Assembly (NCBI GenBank): GCA_002928875.1
Contig: PERO01000004.1
Span: 1-64,000 of the forward strand
Length of the DNA stretch: 64,000 bases
Origin: Methylobacterium sp.
Lineage (GTDB): Bacteria; Pseudomonadota; Alphaproteobacteria; Rhizobiales; Beijerinckiaceae
Reading direction: 5' to 3'
A program made the translations under genes and the position numbers. The notes under the pieces are model-generated. The model ran no database searches. It saw only the letters and a list, made by a program, of their open reading frames with translations, and had not been told where the DNA came from. Within the stretch, counting starts at the first letter, position 1, and each line of letters opens with the position of its first letter. This document shows positions 1-8,070 of the stretch, piece by piece.

Positions 1-143
1 GGACCATCACGCATGTGAGTTCTGCAACGCAGGAAACCGAACAGGCCTCGCAGGCGATGCTGACCCAGGCCGATCACCTCCAGTCGGTCATCGAGAACCT
101 GAACCGGGAAGTCGATGATTTCCTGAAATCGCTAGCGGCGTAG
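1..143 (+). CDS. Methyl-accepting chemotaxis protein, C-terminal end (partial)
   Basis: Only the last 46 codons are in the window, read from base 3 to the TAG at 141-143; the gene begins to the left. The peptide is rich in Gln, Glu, Ser and Ala with a heptad pattern (ITHVSSATQETEQASQAM), followed by VIENLNREVDDFLKSLAA. This matches the membrane-proximal return helix and short tail of alphaproteobacterial chemoreceptors, which often end in a VxxFLxxxxA-like stretch. The ligand-binding part is outside the window, so the stimulus cannot be stated. It converges on the ABC operon that follows on the other strand. Confidence 0.72.
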   Translation, partial: TITHVSSATQETEQASQAMLTQADHLQSVIENLNREVDDFLKSLAA

Positions 144-202
144 GGCCGGATCGCTGAAACGGAATCCCGGACGAAAGGACTGACGCCTCTCCCGCACCCC
201 TT

Positions 203-226
203 GCCCGATGCCATGGATCATCGGGC
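203..226. terminator. Hairpin between convergent genes
   Basis: A perfect 8-bp inverted repeat (GCCCGATG / CATCGGGC) with an 8-base loop lies between the chemoreceptor stop codon and the end of the convergent ABC operon. There is no clear T-run on either side, so it is a candidate bidirectional terminator or mRNA 3' stabiliser only. Confidence 0.4.
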
Positions 227-240
227 CGCGAACTTGGCCC

Positions 241-999
241 TCAGGCGGCGGTGATCGCGCCATGCGCGCGGCGCGAGGCGGCGAGAAGGTCTTGCGTGTA
301 GGCCTCCCGGATCGCCCCGGAGCGGATGGCCTCCAGGGTCGCCTCCTCGACGATCCGCCCGTCCTTCATCACCGCCACGCGGCCACAGAGATGGCCGACC
401 ACCGCGAGATTGTGGCTGACGAGCACGAGCGTGAGCCCCCGCGCCGCCTTGAGATCCGACAACAGGTTCAGCACCTCCGCCTGGATCGAGACATCGAGCG
501 CCGAGGTCGGCTCGTCGAGCAGCAGGATCGAAGGTTCGAGGATGAGCGCCCGGGCGATCGCCACGCGCTGGCGCTGGCCGCCCGAGAGCTGGTGCGGATA
601 GCGGAAACGGAAGCCCCCATCGAGCCCCACATCCGCGAGCGCCCGGTTGATCCGCCGGTCCACATCGCCCAGCCCGTGGATGGCGACCGGCTCGGCAAGC
701 GTCGCATCCACCGTCATGCGTGGATGGAGCGAACCATAGGGGTCCTGGAACACCATCTGCACCTGCCGGTAGAACGCGGGCGGGCGCTTCGCCTGCTGCA
801 TCTCGCCGGCAATGGTGATGCGGCCGCCCCAGGCGCGGTTGAGGCCCGACAGGGCCCGCAGGATGGTCGATTTGCCGGAACCCGATTCGCCCACGATGCC
901 GTAGCTCTCGCCCTTTCGGACGACGAAGCTCACATCCTTGACGACATGCGAGGTGCCGAAACTGATATCGAGGTGGGAAACCTGGATCGCCTCGCTCAC
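241..999 (-). CDS. Peptide/nickel-type ABC transporter ATPase (OppF/DppF-like)
   Basis: 252-residue nucleotide-binding subunit of a PepT-family ABC importer. Visible motifs are Walker A GESGSGKST, Q-loop MVFQDPYG, signature LSGGQRQR and Walker [13 protein letters not shown]. The GTG start at 997-999 overlaps the stop of the upstream ATPase gene (GTGA), which indicates translational coupling; the open frame continues 27 codons further upstream but would then run deep into the neighbouring gene. It is the last gene of a five-gene minus-strand operon (binding protein, two permeases, two ATPases). At about 250 residues it is shorter than classical OppF/DppF and lacks most of their C-terminal extension. 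Substrate unknown. Confidence 0.88.
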   Translation of the reverse strand: MSEAIQVSHLDISFGTSHVVKDVSFVVRKGESYGIVGESGSGKSTILRALSGLNRAWGGRITIAGEMQQAKRPPAFYRQVQMVFQDPYGSLHPRMTVDATLAEPVAIHGLGDVDRRINRALADVGLDGGFRFRYPHQLSGGQRQRVAIARALILEPSILLLDEPTSALDVSIQAEVLNLLSDLKAARGLTLVLVSHNLAVVGHLCGRVAVMKDGRIVEEATLEAIRSGAIREAYTQDLLAASRRAHGAITAA

Positions 1000-1850
1000 G
1001 GGCCACCCCCCTGCGCCCAGGCCGGATCGCGATGCAGCGTCGCGAGGCGTTCCTTCGGGTGGTCGAGATCGGGCAGGCAATCGAGCAGCCCTTGCGTGTA
1101 GGGGTGCTTGCCCTTCGACAGCGCCTTGGCGTCGAGCGTCTCCATCACGCGGCCGGCATACATCACCACCACGCGGTCGCAGAACGAGGCGACGAGCGGC
1201 AGATCGTGGCTGATGAAGATCAGCCCCATGCCGCGATCGGTGACGAGGCGTTCGAGAATGTCGAGCACCTGCGCCTGCACGGTCACGTCGAGCGCGGAGG
1301 TGGGCTCATCCGCGATCAGGATGTCCGGCTCGCCGATCAGCATCATCGCGATCATCACGCGCTGGCCCATGCCGCCCGATACCTCGTGCGGGTAGAGATC
1401 GTAGACGCGGGCCGGATCGCGGATCTGCACGGCCTCCAGCATGGCAAGCGCACGCTCGCGCGCCTCCGAGCGGCTGGCTCTCGTGTGCACGCGGTAGGCC
1501 TCGCCGATCTGCCGCCCCACACTCATCACCGGATTCAGCGAGAATTTCGGGTCCTGCATCACCATGGAGATGCGCTTTCCGCGGATCGCGCGCCGGCCAT
1601 GCTTGTCGAGGCCCATCATGTCCTGCCCGCGGAATTCCATGCGATCGGCCGTGACTTCGCCGGGCCAGGGCACAAGATCGAGGATCGCGCGGCCGGTCAT
1701 CGACTTGCCCGAGCCGGATTCGCCGACGATCGCCAGTTTCTCGCGGCCCAAGGTGAAGGAGAGGCCGCGCACGGCCTCGACGATGCGCGTCGGCGTGTGG
1801 AAGCGCACGCGCAGGTTCTCGACGGTGAGGAGGGGTGGTTCAACGCTCAT
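996..1850 (-). CDS. Peptide/nickel-type ABC transporter ATPase (OppD/DppD-like)
   Basis: 284-residue ATPase that pairs with the following gene to form the heterodimeric motor of the importer. Motifs are Walker A GESGSGKS near residues 40-47, Q-loop MVMQDPKFSLNP, signature VSGGMGQR and Walker [13 protein letters not shown]. Near the C-terminus the sequence HPYTQGLLDCLPDL is the oligopeptide/nickel-family motif found in OppD/DppD/NikD. The ATG start shares one base with the stop codon of the upstream permease (TGATG). Cytoplasmic face of the inner membrane. Confidence 0.9.
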   Translation of the reverse strand: MSVEPPLLTVENLRVRFHTPTRIVEAVRGLSFTLGREKLAIVGESGSGKSMTGRAILDLVPWPGEVTADRMEFRGQDMMGLDKHGRRAIRGKRISMVMQDPKFSLNPVMSVGRQIGEAYRVHTRASRSEARERALAMLEAVQIRDPARVYDLYPHEVSGGMGQRVMIAMMLIGEPDILIADEPTSALDVTVQAQVLDILERLVTDRGMGLIFISHDLPLVASFCDRVVVMYAGRVMETLDAKALSKGKHPYTQGLLDCLPDLDHPKERLATLHRDPAWAQGGGP

Positions 1851-2740
1851 CAGCGGGCATCCAGCACGTCACGCAGGCCGTCGCCCAGCAGGTTGAAGCC
1901 GAGCGCCACAAGGCAGATCGCGAGGCCGGGAAAGGTCGCGACCCACCACTGGTCGAAGATGTATTCGCGGCCATTGGCGATCATCGCGCCCCATTCCGGC
2001 AGAGGCGGCTGCGCGCCGAGGCCCAGGAAGCCGAGGCCGGCGGCGGTGAGGATGATGCCCGCCATGTCGAGCGTGGTGCGCACGATGAGCGAGGGGATGC
2101 AGACCGGCATGATGTGTTTGAGCACGATGCGGGCATTCGAGGCGCCCTGCAAACGCACCGCGGCGATGTAATCGGAATTCCTAACCACGAGCGTCTCGGC
2201 GCGGGCGACGCGGGCGTAGGGCGGCCAGGCCGTGAGCGCGATGGCGATGCAGGCATTCTCGATCCCCGGGCCGAGCACGGCCACGAAGGCGAGGGCCAGC
2301 ACGAGGCGGGGAAAGGCGAGAAAGATGTCGGTGATGCGCATCAGCACGCGGTCGGTCCAGCCGCCGAAATAGCCGGCGACGGTGCCGATCAGGAGGCCGA
2401 TCGGCCCGACCGAGATCACCACCAGCAGGACGATCACAAGGGTGACGCGCGTGCCATGGACAATGCGCGAGAAGATGTCGCGGCCGAGCGCATCCGTGCC
2501 GAACCAGTTCTTCGCCGATGGCGGGAGCAGGCGCCCGTCGAGGTTCTGCGCCAGCGGATCATGCGTCGCGATCAGGGGCGCGAAGGCCGCGACCAGCAGC
2601 AGCATCACCACGATGGCGAGCCCGGCCAGCGCCAGCGGGTTCGCCTTCAGCGCGAGCCAGCGGCGATAGGCCTGCGCCAGCCGGGCCTGCCCGCGCGATG
2701 CCGGCGCTTCGGAGGTGAGATAGGCGTAAAGGCCGCTCAT
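1850..2740 (-). CDS. ABC transporter permease (OppC/DppC-like)
   Basis: 296-residue inner-membrane permease. It opens with a cytoplasmic stretch and a first hydrophobic segment (ALAGLAIVVMLLLVAAFAPL) followed by a periplasmic loop, the usual N-terminal OppC_N arrangement, and then the five-helix BPD_transp_1 core. The coupling EAA-type loop is visible as AAVRLQGASNARIVLKHIMP. A ribosome-binding site GAGGAG precedes the ATG. It lies 10 bases after the other permease and overlaps the ATPase gene by one base, consistent with one transcript. Confidence 0.9.
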   Translation of the reverse strand: MSGLYAYLTSEAPASRGQARLAQAYRRWLALKANPLALAGLAIVVMLLLVAAFAPLIATHDPLAQNLDGRLLPPSAKNWFGTDALGRDIFSRIVHGTRVTLVIVLLVVISVGPIGLLIGTVAGYFGGWTDRVLMRITDIFLAFPRLVLALAFVAVLGPGIENACIAIALTAWPPYARVARAETLVVRNSDYIAAVRLQGASNARIVLKHIMPVCIPSLIVRTTLDMAGIILTAAGLGFLGLGAQPPLPEWGAMIANGREYIFDQWWVATFPGLAICLVALGFNLLGDGLRDVLDAR

Positions 2741-2750
2741 CGGGCTCTCC

Positions 2751-3779
2751 TCAACGGGCGCGCGGATCGAGCAGGCGACCCATGAGGTCGGTCAGCAGGT
2801 TGATGCCGACGAAGATCGCGCCGACGACGATGGTGCCGCCGAGCACCGCATTCATGTCGGCGCTGAGCAGGGAATTCGTGATGTAGCGCCCGAGACCCGG
2901 CCAGGCGAAGACGGTCTCCGTCAGCACCGATCCCTCGAGCAGGTTCGCATAGGAGAGCGCGATCACGGTCAGCAACGGTACCATGGCGTTCCGCAAGCCG
3001 TGCCGCCAGATGACCCGTGCTTCCGACATGCCCTTCACGCGGGCCGTGGTGATGTATTGCTGCTGCAATTCCTGGATCATGAAGGAGCGCGTCATGCGGC
3101 TGATATAGGCGGTCGAGAACAGGCCGAGGCAGGCCGAAGGCAGGATGAGATGCGACGCGGCGTTGCGGAAGGCATCCCAATCGCCATTCAGAGCGCAATC
3201 GATGAGCAGCACGCCGGTGATGGGTTCGATGAAATCCTGATAGCTCACGCCGATCCGCCCCGGTCCGGAGACCCAGCCGAGCTTGGCATAGAACAGGAGC
3301 AGGCCCATCAGGCCGAGCCAGAAGATCGGCACGGAATAGCCGAAGAGCCCGATGAAACGCGCCACATGGTCCGGCCAGCGGCCCTGCCGGGTCGCGGCGA
3401 GCACGCCGAGCGGAATGCCGAGCGTGATGCCGATCAGCGTGCCGAGCGTCGCGAGTTCGAGTGTCGCCGGGAAGACGCGCTTGATGTCGACGAGAACCGG
3501 GTTGGAGGTGAGCACCGACTTGCCGAAATCGCCGGAAAACACCTTCTGGAGATAGATCCAGAATTGCACGAGCAAAGGCTTGTCGAGGCCGAGTTCCAGC
3601 CGTGCCCGCTCGTAGACATCCGCCGGGGCGCGATCACCGACCACCGCCAGCACGGGGTCGACCGGCATCACGCGGGCAATGAAGAATGTCACGGCCAGAA
3701 GGCCGAGAAAGGTCACGACCACCGTCGTGATTTCGCGACCGAAAGATCGCGCGAGGCTGAAAGCCCGCCTGTCCGCCAT
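2751..3779 (-). CDS. ABC transporter permease (OppB/DppB-like)
   Basis: 342-residue inner-membrane permease of the same importer. The N-terminal membrane segment (VVVTFLGLLAVTFFIARVMP) with the following PVDPVLAVVGDRAP is typical of the OppB/DppB N-terminal domain. The EAA-type coupling loop is visible as TTARVKGMSEARVIWRHGLR near residues 240-260. It is second in the operon after the binding protein, separated by 85 bases that hold a strong hairpin, so permease and ATPase levels may be lower than binding-protein levels. Confidence 0.9.
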   Translation of the reverse strand: MADRRAFSLARSFGREITTVVVTFLGLLAVTFFIARVMPVDPVLAVVGDRAPADVYERARLELGLDKPLLVQFWIYLQKVFSGDFGKSVLTSNPVLVDIKRVFPATLELATLGTLIGITLGIPLGVLAATRQGRWPDHVARFIGLFGYSVPIFWLGLMGLLLFYAKLGWVSGPGRIGVSYQDFIEPITGVLLIDCALNGDWDAFRNAASHLILPSACLGLFSTAYISRMTRSFMIQELQQQYITTARVKGMSEARVIWRHGLRNAMVPLLTVIALSYANLLEGSVLTETVFAWPGLGRYITNSLLSADMNAVLGGTIVVGAIFVGINLLTDLMGRLLDPRAR

Positions 3780-3827
3780 GCGTGGGAGTTCCCGCTGGAA
3801 TTCGTGTTGCCGAAGCCGGAATGAAGA

Positions 3828-3855
3828 GGGCGGCGACCCGCGCGGATCGCCGCCC
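3828..3855 (-). terminator. Intercistronic hairpin after the binding-protein gene
   Basis: A perfect 9-bp GC-rich stem (GGGCGGCGA / TCGCCGCCC) with a 10-base loop lies 9 bases beyond the stop codon of the binding-protein gene. No T-run follows in the minus-strand direction. Such hairpins between binding-protein and permease genes commonly act as partial terminators or 3' stabilisers that keep the binding protein in excess. Confidence 0.5.
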
Positions 3856-3864
3856 CGAATGGCC

Positions 3865-5472
3865 TCAGCCTTTCACGATGTTCCAGTAGTAGTTGCCGCT
3901 GGAAGACGGGCCGATGCGGAAGCCGGTGACGTTCTTGCGCGACGCCACGACCTCGATCTGCTGCGAGATGATGACGAACGGCGAGGTCTTCTGATGCTCG
4001 CGCTGCAGTTCCTCATAGACCGCCTTGCGCTTCTCGGTGTCGCGCTCGAGCACGTTCGCCAGCGTCTTCTTGGTCATCTCGGGGATGTCCCAGGCGTTGC
4101 GCCATGCCAGCGTCTTCGAGCGCGCGTCATCCGCATTGCTCTCGTTGATGGCGAAGGTCTCGGCATTGGTGTGCGGATCGAGGTAATCCGGACCCCACTG
4201 GCCGATGAAGATGTCATGCGTGCGGGCGCGATACTTGGTCAGCGTCGCGCGGCCCTCGCCCGGCAGGAGTTCGAGCTTGATGCCCGCGGCCGCCCATTGC
4301 GCCTGCAGCGCCTGCGCGATGTCGGTGAAGGGGGATGCGTTGCGCACATCCATCGTGACGCTGAAGCCGTCCTTCAGTCCCGCCTTCTCGAGCAGGGCCT
4401 TGGCCTTCGCGACATCATACTTGTAGGGCTTGTCGGTGATCGCGCCGAGGAAGCCCTTCGGCAGGAAGCTCTGGTGCGTGGCGTAGGTGCCTTGCGTGAT
4501 GTTGCGCTCGATGGCTTCGTAATCGGTCAGCCATTTGAGCGCCTCGCGCACCTCGGGCTTGGCGAGATTCGGGTTCTTCGTGTTGAGCCCGAGATAGAGG
4601 ATATAGCCCTTGTCGCCCTGGCTGACCGCCAGATCCTTGTTCTGCGAGACCGGCGTCAGCTGGTCCTTCAGCAGGTTGCGGGCGTAATCGACGTCGCCCT
4701 TCTCGAGCAGCAGGCGCTGGGAGGCGAGTTCCGGCACATGCCGGACAATGACGCGGCGGGTCTTCGGCGCGCCGCCGATCCAGCTCGGATTGGCCTCGAG
4801 CGCGTATTGCTCGTTCGCGCGCCAGCCGCGCAGGATATAGGCGCCCGAACCGGCCGAATTGCGCTTCATCCACTCGTTGCCGAAATCGTTGTCCTTCACA
4901 TTGGCCTGAACGATCTTCGAATCGACGATCGCCGCCACATCCGAGGTCATGCAGTTCAGGAAGAACGAGGTCGCGTAGGGCTTGTTGACCGTGATCGTCA
5001 CGGTCAGCGGGTCCACCGCCTTCACGGTTTCGAGCACGTTGTCCTTGTTGATGCCGAACTGCGTGATGATGAAGCCCGGCGACTTGTTGAGCGTCACCGC
5101 CCGCTGGAACGAATAGACCACATCGGCCGAGGTGACCGCGTTGCCCGAATGGAACTTCACGTTCGGCCGCAGCTTGAAGGTGTAGGTCATGCCGTCGGCC
5201 GAGGCGGTCCAGCTTTCCGCGAGCTGGCCGACGATCTTCGAGGGATCGTTCACATCGTAATTCACGAGCCGGTCATAGATGTTGCCGGTCACCTCAGACC
5301 CTGAGAATTCGAACACCTCGGCCGGGTCGAGCGAAATGATGTCGTCGATCTGCTTCGCCATCACCACCGTGTCGCGCGGGGTCTGCGCGAAACTCGGCGT
5401 GACGGAGACAAGAGCGGTGGTGGCGCAAAGCAGCGCGCCGGCCGCCAAAGCAAGCCGCCTGTTCATAAGCAT
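3865..5472 (-). CDS. Periplasmic substrate-binding protein, family 5 (peptide/nickel-type)
   Basis: 535-residue solute-binding protein of the SBP_bac_5 family. A Sec signal peptide is visible (MNRR, a hydrophobic core ALAAGALLCATTALVSV, then PSFAQ as the likely cleavage region near residue 30). Mature-domain hallmarks include the early IISLDPAEVFE motif, GNIYDRLVNYD, LAESWTASADGMTYTFKLRP and VKFHSGNAVTSADVVYS. ATG at 5470-5472 is chosen because GGGGAG lies 9 bases upstream; an in-frame ATG two codons later is possible. First gene of the operon. The ligand cannot be read from sequence; dipeptides, oligopeptides, opines and nickel are all family options. Confidence 0.92.
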   Translation of the reverse strand: MLMNRRLALAAGALLCATTALVSVTPSFAQTPRDTVVMAKQIDDIISLDPAEVFEFSGSEVTGNIYDRLVNYDVNDPSKIVGQLAESWTASADGMTYTFKLRPNVKFHSGNAVTSADVVYSFQRAVTLNKSPGFIITQFGINKDNVLETVKAVDPLTVTITVNKPYATSFFLNCMTSDVAAIVDSKIVQANVKDNDFGNEWMKRNSAGSGAYILRGWRANEQYALEANPSWIGGAPKTRRVIVRHVPELASQRLLLEKGDVDYARNLLKDQLTPVSQNKDLAVSQGDKGYILYLGLNTKNPNLAKPEVREALKWLTDYEAIERNITQGTYATHQSFLPKGFLGAITDKPYKYDVAKAKALLEKAGLKDGFSVTMDVRNASPFTDIAQALQAQWAAAGIKLELLPGEGRATLTKYRARTHDIFIGQWGPDYLDPHTNAETFAINESNADDARSKTLAWRNAWDIPEMTKKTLANVLERDTEKRKAVYEELQREHQKTSPFVIISQQIEVVASRKNVTGFRIGPSSSGNYYWNIVKG

Positions 5473-5613
5473 CGAGATGGTCTCCCCTGTTGTGTGGGGG
5501 CGGCTAACTGCCTCTTTTGCGAAGGCCCCCGATCGCCGCCCGATCCGGCCATGAGATTCCCCTCGCCGAGTCTTGTCAATTGGTCGATCGGGCGTGAACG
5601 ATGCCGCCTGCGC
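5473..5613 (-). promoter_or_regulatory. Probable promoter region of the ABC operon
   Basis: The 141 bases between maiA and the binding-protein gene (both minus strand) must hold the operon promoter or a read-through junction. No clean -35/-10 pair is visible. The stretch GTCAATTGGT at 5575-5584 recurs in the gap upstream of the GntR gene at 9519-9528; its CAATTGGT core resembles half-sites of some GntR/FadR-family regulators, but two copies are weak evidence. Confidence 0.3.
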
Positions 5614-6249
5614 TCAAGGTTCGAAATCGGGCTGGTTCTGCGGCTGTGCCGCCGTGAAGGCCGGCAGCGCGAGCGCCGCGGCCTCGGCTTCGAGAAGGCG
5701 CGGGAAGGCGCTCACATCCACCTTGAATCGCCGTGCATTATAGAGTTGCGGAACGAGGCAGAGATCGGCCAGGGTCGGCTGGGTGCCGAACAGGAACGGA
5801 CCGCTTTCGCGCATGGCGAGCGTTTCGCAGGCCGCAAGGCCGTCGCGGTTCACCCAGGCCGCCCAGGCCTGCACGCCGGCATCGTCCTGCCCCAGGCTGC
5901 GCAGCCGGTTCAGCACCCTGAGGTTCTGCACCGGATGGATGTCGCAGGCGACGGCCAGCGCGAAGGACAGGATCTTCGCCCGCCGGGTGGCATCTCCCGG
6001 CCGCAAGGGCGGATCGGGAAAGGTCTCGTCCAGCCATTCGATGATCGCCAGCGATTGCGTCAGCACCGCGCCATCGCCGGTCTCGAAGGCCGGCACCAGC
6101 CCATGCGGATTGAGCTTCAGGAATTCTGGAGCTTTCTGGGCGTTGTGGCGCAGGTGATGATAGACGTGCTCCGCCTGCAACCCCTTGAGATTGAGCGCGA
6201 TTCGCACCCGGAACGCGGCAGAGGAACGAAAATAGCCGTGAAGTCGCAT
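5614..6249 (-). CDS. maiA: Maleylacetoacetate isomerase-like glutathione S-transferase (zeta class)
   Basis: 211-residue zeta-class GST; the enzyme isomerises maleylacetoacetate or maleylpyruvate to the fumaryl form using glutathione, in tyrosine/homogentisate or gentisate breakdown. The N-terminal SSAAFRVRIALNLKG corresponds to the zeta-class SSCX[WH]RVRIAL active-site motif, with Ala in place of the Cys. LNPHGLVPAFETGDG and TQSLAIIEWLDE form the glutathione-binding thioredoxin fold, and the C-terminal helical domain has LADLCLVPQLYNARRF. ATG at 6247-6249 gives the standard family length; an upstream in-frame ATG would add 18 unlikely residues. No hmgA or fahA is nearby, so the physiological substrate is uncertain. 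The Cys-to-Ala change leaves room for another zeta-GST reaction. Confidence 0.78.
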   Translation of the reverse strand: MRLHGYFRSSAAFRVRIALNLKGLQAEHVYHHLRHNAQKAPEFLKLNPHGLVPAFETGDGAVLTQSLAIIEWLDETFPDPPLRPGDATRRAKILSFALAVACDIHPVQNLRVLNRLRSLGQDDAGVQAWAAWVNRDGLAACETLAMRESGPFLFGTQPTLADLCLVPQLYNARRFKVDVSAFPRLLEAEAAALALPAFTAAQPQNQPDFEP

Positions 6250-6258
6250 GGGCTGTCC

Positions 6259-6272
6259 TTGCATTGATGCAT
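6259..6272. promoter_or_regulatory. Palindrome TTGCATTGATGCAT, candidate operator (copy 1)
   Basis: TGCAT-TG-ATGCA is an inverted repeat in the 161-base divergent gap between maiA and the TRAP binding-protein gene, starting 10 bases from the maiA ATG. A near-identical perfect palindrome (TTGCATTAATGCAA) lies just after the TRAP binding-protein stop codon at 7463-7476. The pairing suggests a dimeric regulator acting on both maiA/dctP and dctQM. The regulator is not identifiable from the window. Confidence 0.45.
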
Positions 6273-6410
6273 GTTTACGCAGAACGTCCTCGCAAACAGG
6301 CAAAGTCCCGTCAGGGCAGGGCTGGCGCGTTGCCTCGGCACGCCCTATACCTCATGCCACGCGGCCCCGAAAAGCGAGCGCGAAGAGGGCCAGATCTGGG
6401 AGGATTGTCC

Positions 6411-7457
6411 ATGAAGCTCACTCGGCGCGGATTCGGTCTTGGTGCGGCGACGCTCGTCGCAAGCCCGACCATCATCACGTCGGCCCGCGCGCAGGCCGTC
6501 ACCCTGCGCATGCACCACTTCCTGCCGCCGCTCTCGAACGCGCATAGCAAGCTGCTGGCGCCCTGGGCGAAGAAGGTGGAAGCCGACAGCCAGGGCCAGT
6601 TGAAGATCGATATCTTCCCCTCGATGCAGCTTGGCGGCACCCCGCCGCAATTGTTCGATCAGGCCCGCGACGGCGTGGCCGACATCGTCTGGACGCTGCC
6701 GGGCAACACGCCGGGCCGCTTCCCCCGGACGGAGGTGTTCGAGCTGCCCTTCATCGCCTCCAATCGCGGCCTCGTGAACGCGCGCGCCGCGAACGAATTC
6801 ACGGCGAAGAACCTGATGGAAGAAACCAAGGAGGTGAAGCTTCTCGCCTTCTGGGCACATGATGCCGGGCTGATCCATGCCAACAAGCAGGTCCGCACCA
6901 TGGAGGACCTGAAGGGCCTCAAGCTGCGCAACCCGACGCGGCTCGCGGGTGAAGCGCTGAAGGCGCTCGGCGCGACCTCGGTCGGCATGCCGGTGCCGCA
7001 GGTGCCGGAAAGCCTCGCGCAGAAGGTGATCGACGGCGCGGTCATCCCCTGGGAAGTCGTACCGGCGGTGAAGGTGCATGAACTCACGCGCTTCCACACG
7101 GAAATCCCGGGCTCGCCGACGCTCTACACCGCAACCTTCTTCCTCGCGATGAACCGCGCGAAATATGACGGCCTCTCGGCCGATCTGCGGGCTGTTCTCG
7201 ACAAGAATCTCGGCATGGTCTTCGCGGATCTGGCCGGAAACATGTGGGACAACGAGGCGAAGACCATCTCGGGCGTCGTGCGCAGCCGCGGCAACACGAT
7301 CACCGTCATCTCCGAGGAGGAGAAGGCGCGGTGGATCAAGGCCACCGAGCCGGTTCACGCGGCCTGGATCGAGCAGATGAAGGCCAAGAACATCGACGGT
7401 GCGGCCCTCATTGCGGAAGTGAAATCCCTCGTTGCAAAATACGAAAAGACCGCCTGA
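6411..7457 (+). CDS. TRAP transporter periplasmic binding protein (DctP family)
   Basis: 348-residue solute receptor of a tripartite ATP-independent periplasmic transporter. The N-terminus MKLTRRGFGLGAATLVASP carries a twin-arginine motif (RRGFGLG), so export by Tat is likely, with cleavage near ARAQA. The DctP ligand-binding signature is visible as DLKGLKLRNPTRLAGEALKA, where the Arg after KLR typically clamps a substrate carboxylate, followed by ATSVGMPVPQVPESL. ATG at 6411 has GGGAGG 7 bases upstream; the frame extends 49 codons further but with no ribosome site. It is separated from its membrane subunits by a strong terminator, a common arrangement that keeps the receptor abundant. Ligand unknown, probably a carboxylate. 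Confidence 0.9.
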   Translation: MKLTRRGFGLGAATLVASPTIITSARAQAVTLRMHHFLPPLSNAHSKLLAPWAKKVEADSQGQLKIDIFPSMQLGGTPPQLFDQARDGVADIVWTLPGNTPGRFPRTEVFELPFIASNRGLVNARAANEFTAKNLMEETKEVKLLAFWAHDAGLIHANKQVRTMEDLKGLKLRNPTRLAGEALKALGATSVGMPVPQVPESLAQKVIDGAVIPWEVVPAVKVHELTRFHTEIPGSPTLYTATFFLAMNRAKYDGLSADLRAVLDKNLGMVFADLAGNMWDNEAKTISGVVRSRGNTITVISEEEKARWIKATEPVHAAWIEQMKAKNIDGAALIAEVKSLVAKYEKTA

Positions 7458-7462
7458 AAAAA

Positions 7463-7476
7463 TTGCATTAATGCAA
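7463..7476. promoter_or_regulatory. Perfect palindrome TTGCATTAATGCAA, candidate operator (copy 2)
   Basis: A 14-bp perfect palindrome 6 bases after the stop codon of the TRAP binding-protein gene and just before the terminator. It matches the palindrome at 6259-6272 at 12 of 14 bases. It could regulate a promoter for the dctQM pair, although the terminator follows immediately downstream, or bind the same regulator as the upstream copy. Confidence 0.45.
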
Positions 7477-7480
7477 CGGA

Positions 7481-7514
7481 AAGGCCCGGTAGCCCTTGTG
7501 CATACCGGGCTTTT
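7481..7514 (+). terminator. Rho-independent terminator after TRAP binding-protein gene
   Basis: GCCCGGTA (7484-7491) pairs perfectly with TACCGGGC (7503-7510) around an 11-base loop, and the flanking AAG/TTT extends the stem. TTTT follows at 7511-7514 and further Ts lie nearby. It lies 24 bases after the stop codon and 44 bases before the dctQ start. Confidence 0.85.
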
Positions 7515-7557
7515 CTGCTTTTGAAGCCGAATTCCCCGCTGCTGGACCTGCGTTTCC

Positions 7558-8070
7558 ATGGCTGACGACCCGACCGCTCCCGGAACGCTCTGGCAGGCCC
7601 AGCCGGCCGTGGATCGCGCCATCGGCTGGGTGGCGATCGGCGGCGGCCTATTGGCTCTCGCGGTGGCCCTGCTCGTCAGCGTCAGCGTGTTCGGCCGCTG
7701 GCTGTTCTCCCGGCCGATCGAGGGCGATTTCGAATTCGTGAAGATGGCGACCGCGCTCGGCGTGTTCTGCTACCTGCCCTACACGCAAGTGCAGCGCGGC
7801 AACATCATGGTCGACAGCCTCACCACCTGGATGCCGGCCCGCGGGCGGGCGCTCCTCGATGCATTGTGGGACCTGGTCTATGCCGGTGTCGCGGTGCTGA
7901 TCGCGCATGGCCTCGCGACCGGTGCGCTGGAGGCACTGAAGAGCCGGGAAACGACGATGCAGCTGCAATTGCTCGTCTGGCCGGCTATCGCGATCTGCGC
8001 GCTTCTGGCCGTGCTGCTGGTCGTCTCGGCGTTGATCTCGGCGGCGCGTCTCGTCCGGAGCCCGGCATGA
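7558..8070 (+). CDS. TRAP transporter small permease (DctQ family)
   Basis: 170-residue four-helix membrane subunit. Hydrophobic segments are visible near residues 23-48 (IGWVAIGGGLLALAVALLVS), 66-82, 105-125 and 140-160. The DctQ landmarks are FGRWLFSRPIEGDFEFVKM after helix 1 and TQVQRGNIMVDSL before helix 3. The ATG at 7558 has only a weak ribosome site. It overlaps the large permease gene by four bases (ATGA). Works with the binding protein upstream and the DctM subunit that follows. Confidence 0.9.
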   Translation: MADDPTAPGTLWQAQPAVDRAIGWVAIGGGLLALAVALLVSVSVFGRWLFSRPIEGDFEFVKMATALGVFCYLPYTQVQRGNIMVDSLTTWMPARGRALLDALWDLVYAGVAVLIAHGLATGALEALKSRETTMQLQLLVWPAIAICALLAVLLVVSALISAARLVRSPA

